Shown: positions 6,152-7,103 of the stretch, in pieces
Position numbering within the stretch: the stretch's first letter is position 1
Layout: every line of letters begins with the position of its first letter
From: JBELHO01 sp042091375
Lineage (GTDB): Bacteria; Pseudomonadota; Gammaproteobacteria; Enterobacterales; Alteromonadaceae
Direction of reading: 5' to 3'
Length of the DNA: 7,103 nucleotides
NCBI GenBank assembly: GCA_042091375.1
Contig: JBELHO010000095.1
Coordinates: 1 to 7,103 of the forward strand
Notes under the pieces: model-generated
Seen by the model: only the letters and a program-made list of their open reading frames with translations
What the model was told of the DNA's origin: nothing
Databases searched by the model: none
Program-made: the position numbers and the translations under genes

Positions 6152-7103
6152 TTATACGCCAAAAGCATTAAAGTTGTTTTTATCATGAGCCTTTGTGTAG
6201 GCATCTTGCTGTGAAATAAGACCGCGATTAAGCAAATTAGCCAAACACTGATCCATCGTTTGCATACCCGTTGATGCACCAGTCTGAAGTGATGAGTACA
6301 TTTGGGCAATTTTATCTTCACGAATTAAGTTACGAATGGCTGGCGTGCCAATCATAATTTCATGGGCGGCAATACGCCCACCGCCCACTTTCTTCACCAG
6401 AGTCTGCGAAATAACAGCTCTAATTGACTCCGATAACATGGAACGAACCATGGCTTTTTCTTCACCTGGGAACACATCAATAATACGGTCAATCGTTTTC
6501 GGTGCTGAAGTCGTGTGCAACGTACCGAATACTAAATGGCCTGTTTCCGCTGCTGTCATCGCTAAACGAATGGTTTCTAAGTCGCGTAATTCACCGACCA
6601 AAATAACATCCGGGTCTTCACGAAGCGCTGATCGCAGCGCATTTTTAAAGCTGTGGGTATCGCGGTGAACTTCTCGCTGATTGATTAAACTTGATTTGTT
6701 TTCGTGGACAAATTCAATGGGATCTTCAATCGTCAGTATATGGTGATGCTTATGCGTATTAATATAGTCGACCATCGCCGCTAAGGTAGTCGATTTACCT
6801 GAGCCGGTCGGGCCTGTTACAAGCACTAAACCACGCGGGTTATTTGAAATGTCTTTAAATATTTCGGGACAACCCAAATCATCAAAGGTCAATACCGTAC
6901 TTGGGATGGTCCGAAACACCGCTGCAGGGCCACGATTTGAGTTAAAGGCATTAACACGAAAGCGTGCGAGGTTGGGCACCTCAAAAGAAAAATCGCACTC
7001 TAAATTTTCTTCGTATTCTTTTTGCTGCTTGTCGTTCATAATATCGTAGACTAAGCCATTGACATCTTTTTGGCTTAATGCAGGAATATTGATCCTGCGC
7101 ACA
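6152..7103 (-). CDS. pilT: Type IV pilus retraction ATPase PilT (5' end beyond the window)
   Basis: PilT is the main hexameric motor that disassembles type IV pili, acting at the cytoplasmic face of the inner membrane. The 316 residues present lack roughly the first 33 of the family (P. aeruginosa PilT is 344). The first full codon in the window is the GTG for valine in the conserved GD-VRRIN-P segment, not a start. Numbering from that valine, Walker A is GPTGSGKST (97-105), the Asp box TIEDPIEFVH (124-133), Walker B DVILVGELRD (165-174) with the catalytic glutamate at 171, and the His box TGHLVFGTLHT (187-197). The PilT-specific AIRNLIRE (255-262) separates it from PilU, and GMQTMDQCL (279-287) follows. 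All motifs are intact. The promoter lies outside the window, and pilU follows 18 bases downstream. Confidence 0.97.
   Translation of the reverse strand, partial: VRRINIPALSQKDVNGLVYDIMNDKQQKEYEENLECDFSFEVPNLARFRVNAFNSNRGPAAVFRTIPSTVLTFDDLGCPEIFKDISNNPRGLVLVTGPTGSGKSTTLAAMVDYINTHKHHHILTIEDPIEFVHENKSSLINQREVHRDTHSFKNALRSALREDPDVILVGELRDLETIRLAMTAAETGHLVFGTLHTTSAPKTIDRIIDVFPGEEKAMVRSMLSESIRAVISQTLVKKVGGGRIAAHEIMIGTPAIRNLIREDKIAQMYSSLQTGASTGMQTMDQCLANLLNRGLISQQDAYTKAHDKNNFNAFGV

Noticed and set aside
6121..6321. 66-residue minus-strand frame spanning the pilT-pilU junction
   Set aside because: It overlaps the conserved C-terminus of pilT in another frame and looks like no known protein; the pilT reading explains the sequence.
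7100..7102. GTG as a start codon for a shortened PilT
   Set aside because: It encodes the conserved valine of the GDVRRIN-type segment inside PilT, and the last base in the window fits the preceding aspartate codon; the gene simply continues past the edge.
1..7103. Search for CRISPR arrays, insertion sequences, att sites, tRNAs, toxin-antitoxin or defence genes
   Set aside because: I saw no direct-repeat arrays, transposase motifs, tRNA-like cloverleaf or defence-type proteins, and nearly all of the window is accounted for by intact conserved genes.

Overview
The window reads as ordinary chromosomal DNA from a marine-type gammaproteobacterium, most likely of the order Alteromonadales (Pseudoalteromonas/Colwellia-like). 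This rests on moderately AT-rich DNA, on protein sequences that closely follow the Escherichia coli versions of RsmE, GshB, YqgE and RuvX, and on PilT and PilU proteins close to those of Pseudomonas aeruginosa. The genus is an inference; no rRNA or other marker is present.

Layout from left to right: (1) bases 2-64 look like the last codons of a plus-strand membrane protein cut by the window edge. (2) A hairpin with T-rich flanks at 111-144 lies between that gene and a converging minus-strand operon. (3) The minus strand from 2062 to 163 carries a two-gene ABC-2 type exporter, ATPase first and permease second, overlapping by 8 bases. (4) A 75-base divergent intergenic region (2063-2137) holds candidate promoters for both directions and a perfect 7-bp inverted repeat. 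(5) The plus strand from 2138 to 4921 carries rsmE, gshB, yqgE and ruvX, closely spaced and probably co-transcribed. (6) A strong hairpin at 4941-4972 separates this cluster from (7) the minus-strand pilT-pilU pair (pilT incomplete at the right edge, pilU complete), which converges on ruvX.

The plus-strand cluster combines 16S rRNA methylation (RsmE), the last step of glutathione synthesis (GshB), the conserved UPF0301/AlgH-family protein YqgE, and the RuvC-fold nuclease RuvX, assigned to 16S rRNA 5'-end processing. PilT and PilU are the hexameric ATPases that retract type IV pili, so twitching motility or pilus-mediated DNA uptake is implied, though the rest of the pilus machinery is outside the window. 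The exporter's substrate cannot be read from the sequence.

I found no sign of a new biological system, mobile element, CRISPR array, tRNA or rRNA. The least explained items are the orphan ABC exporter, the inverted repeat in the divergent promoter region, and the convergent hairpin that lacks good U-tracts. No stretch longer than 300 bases lacks a gene.
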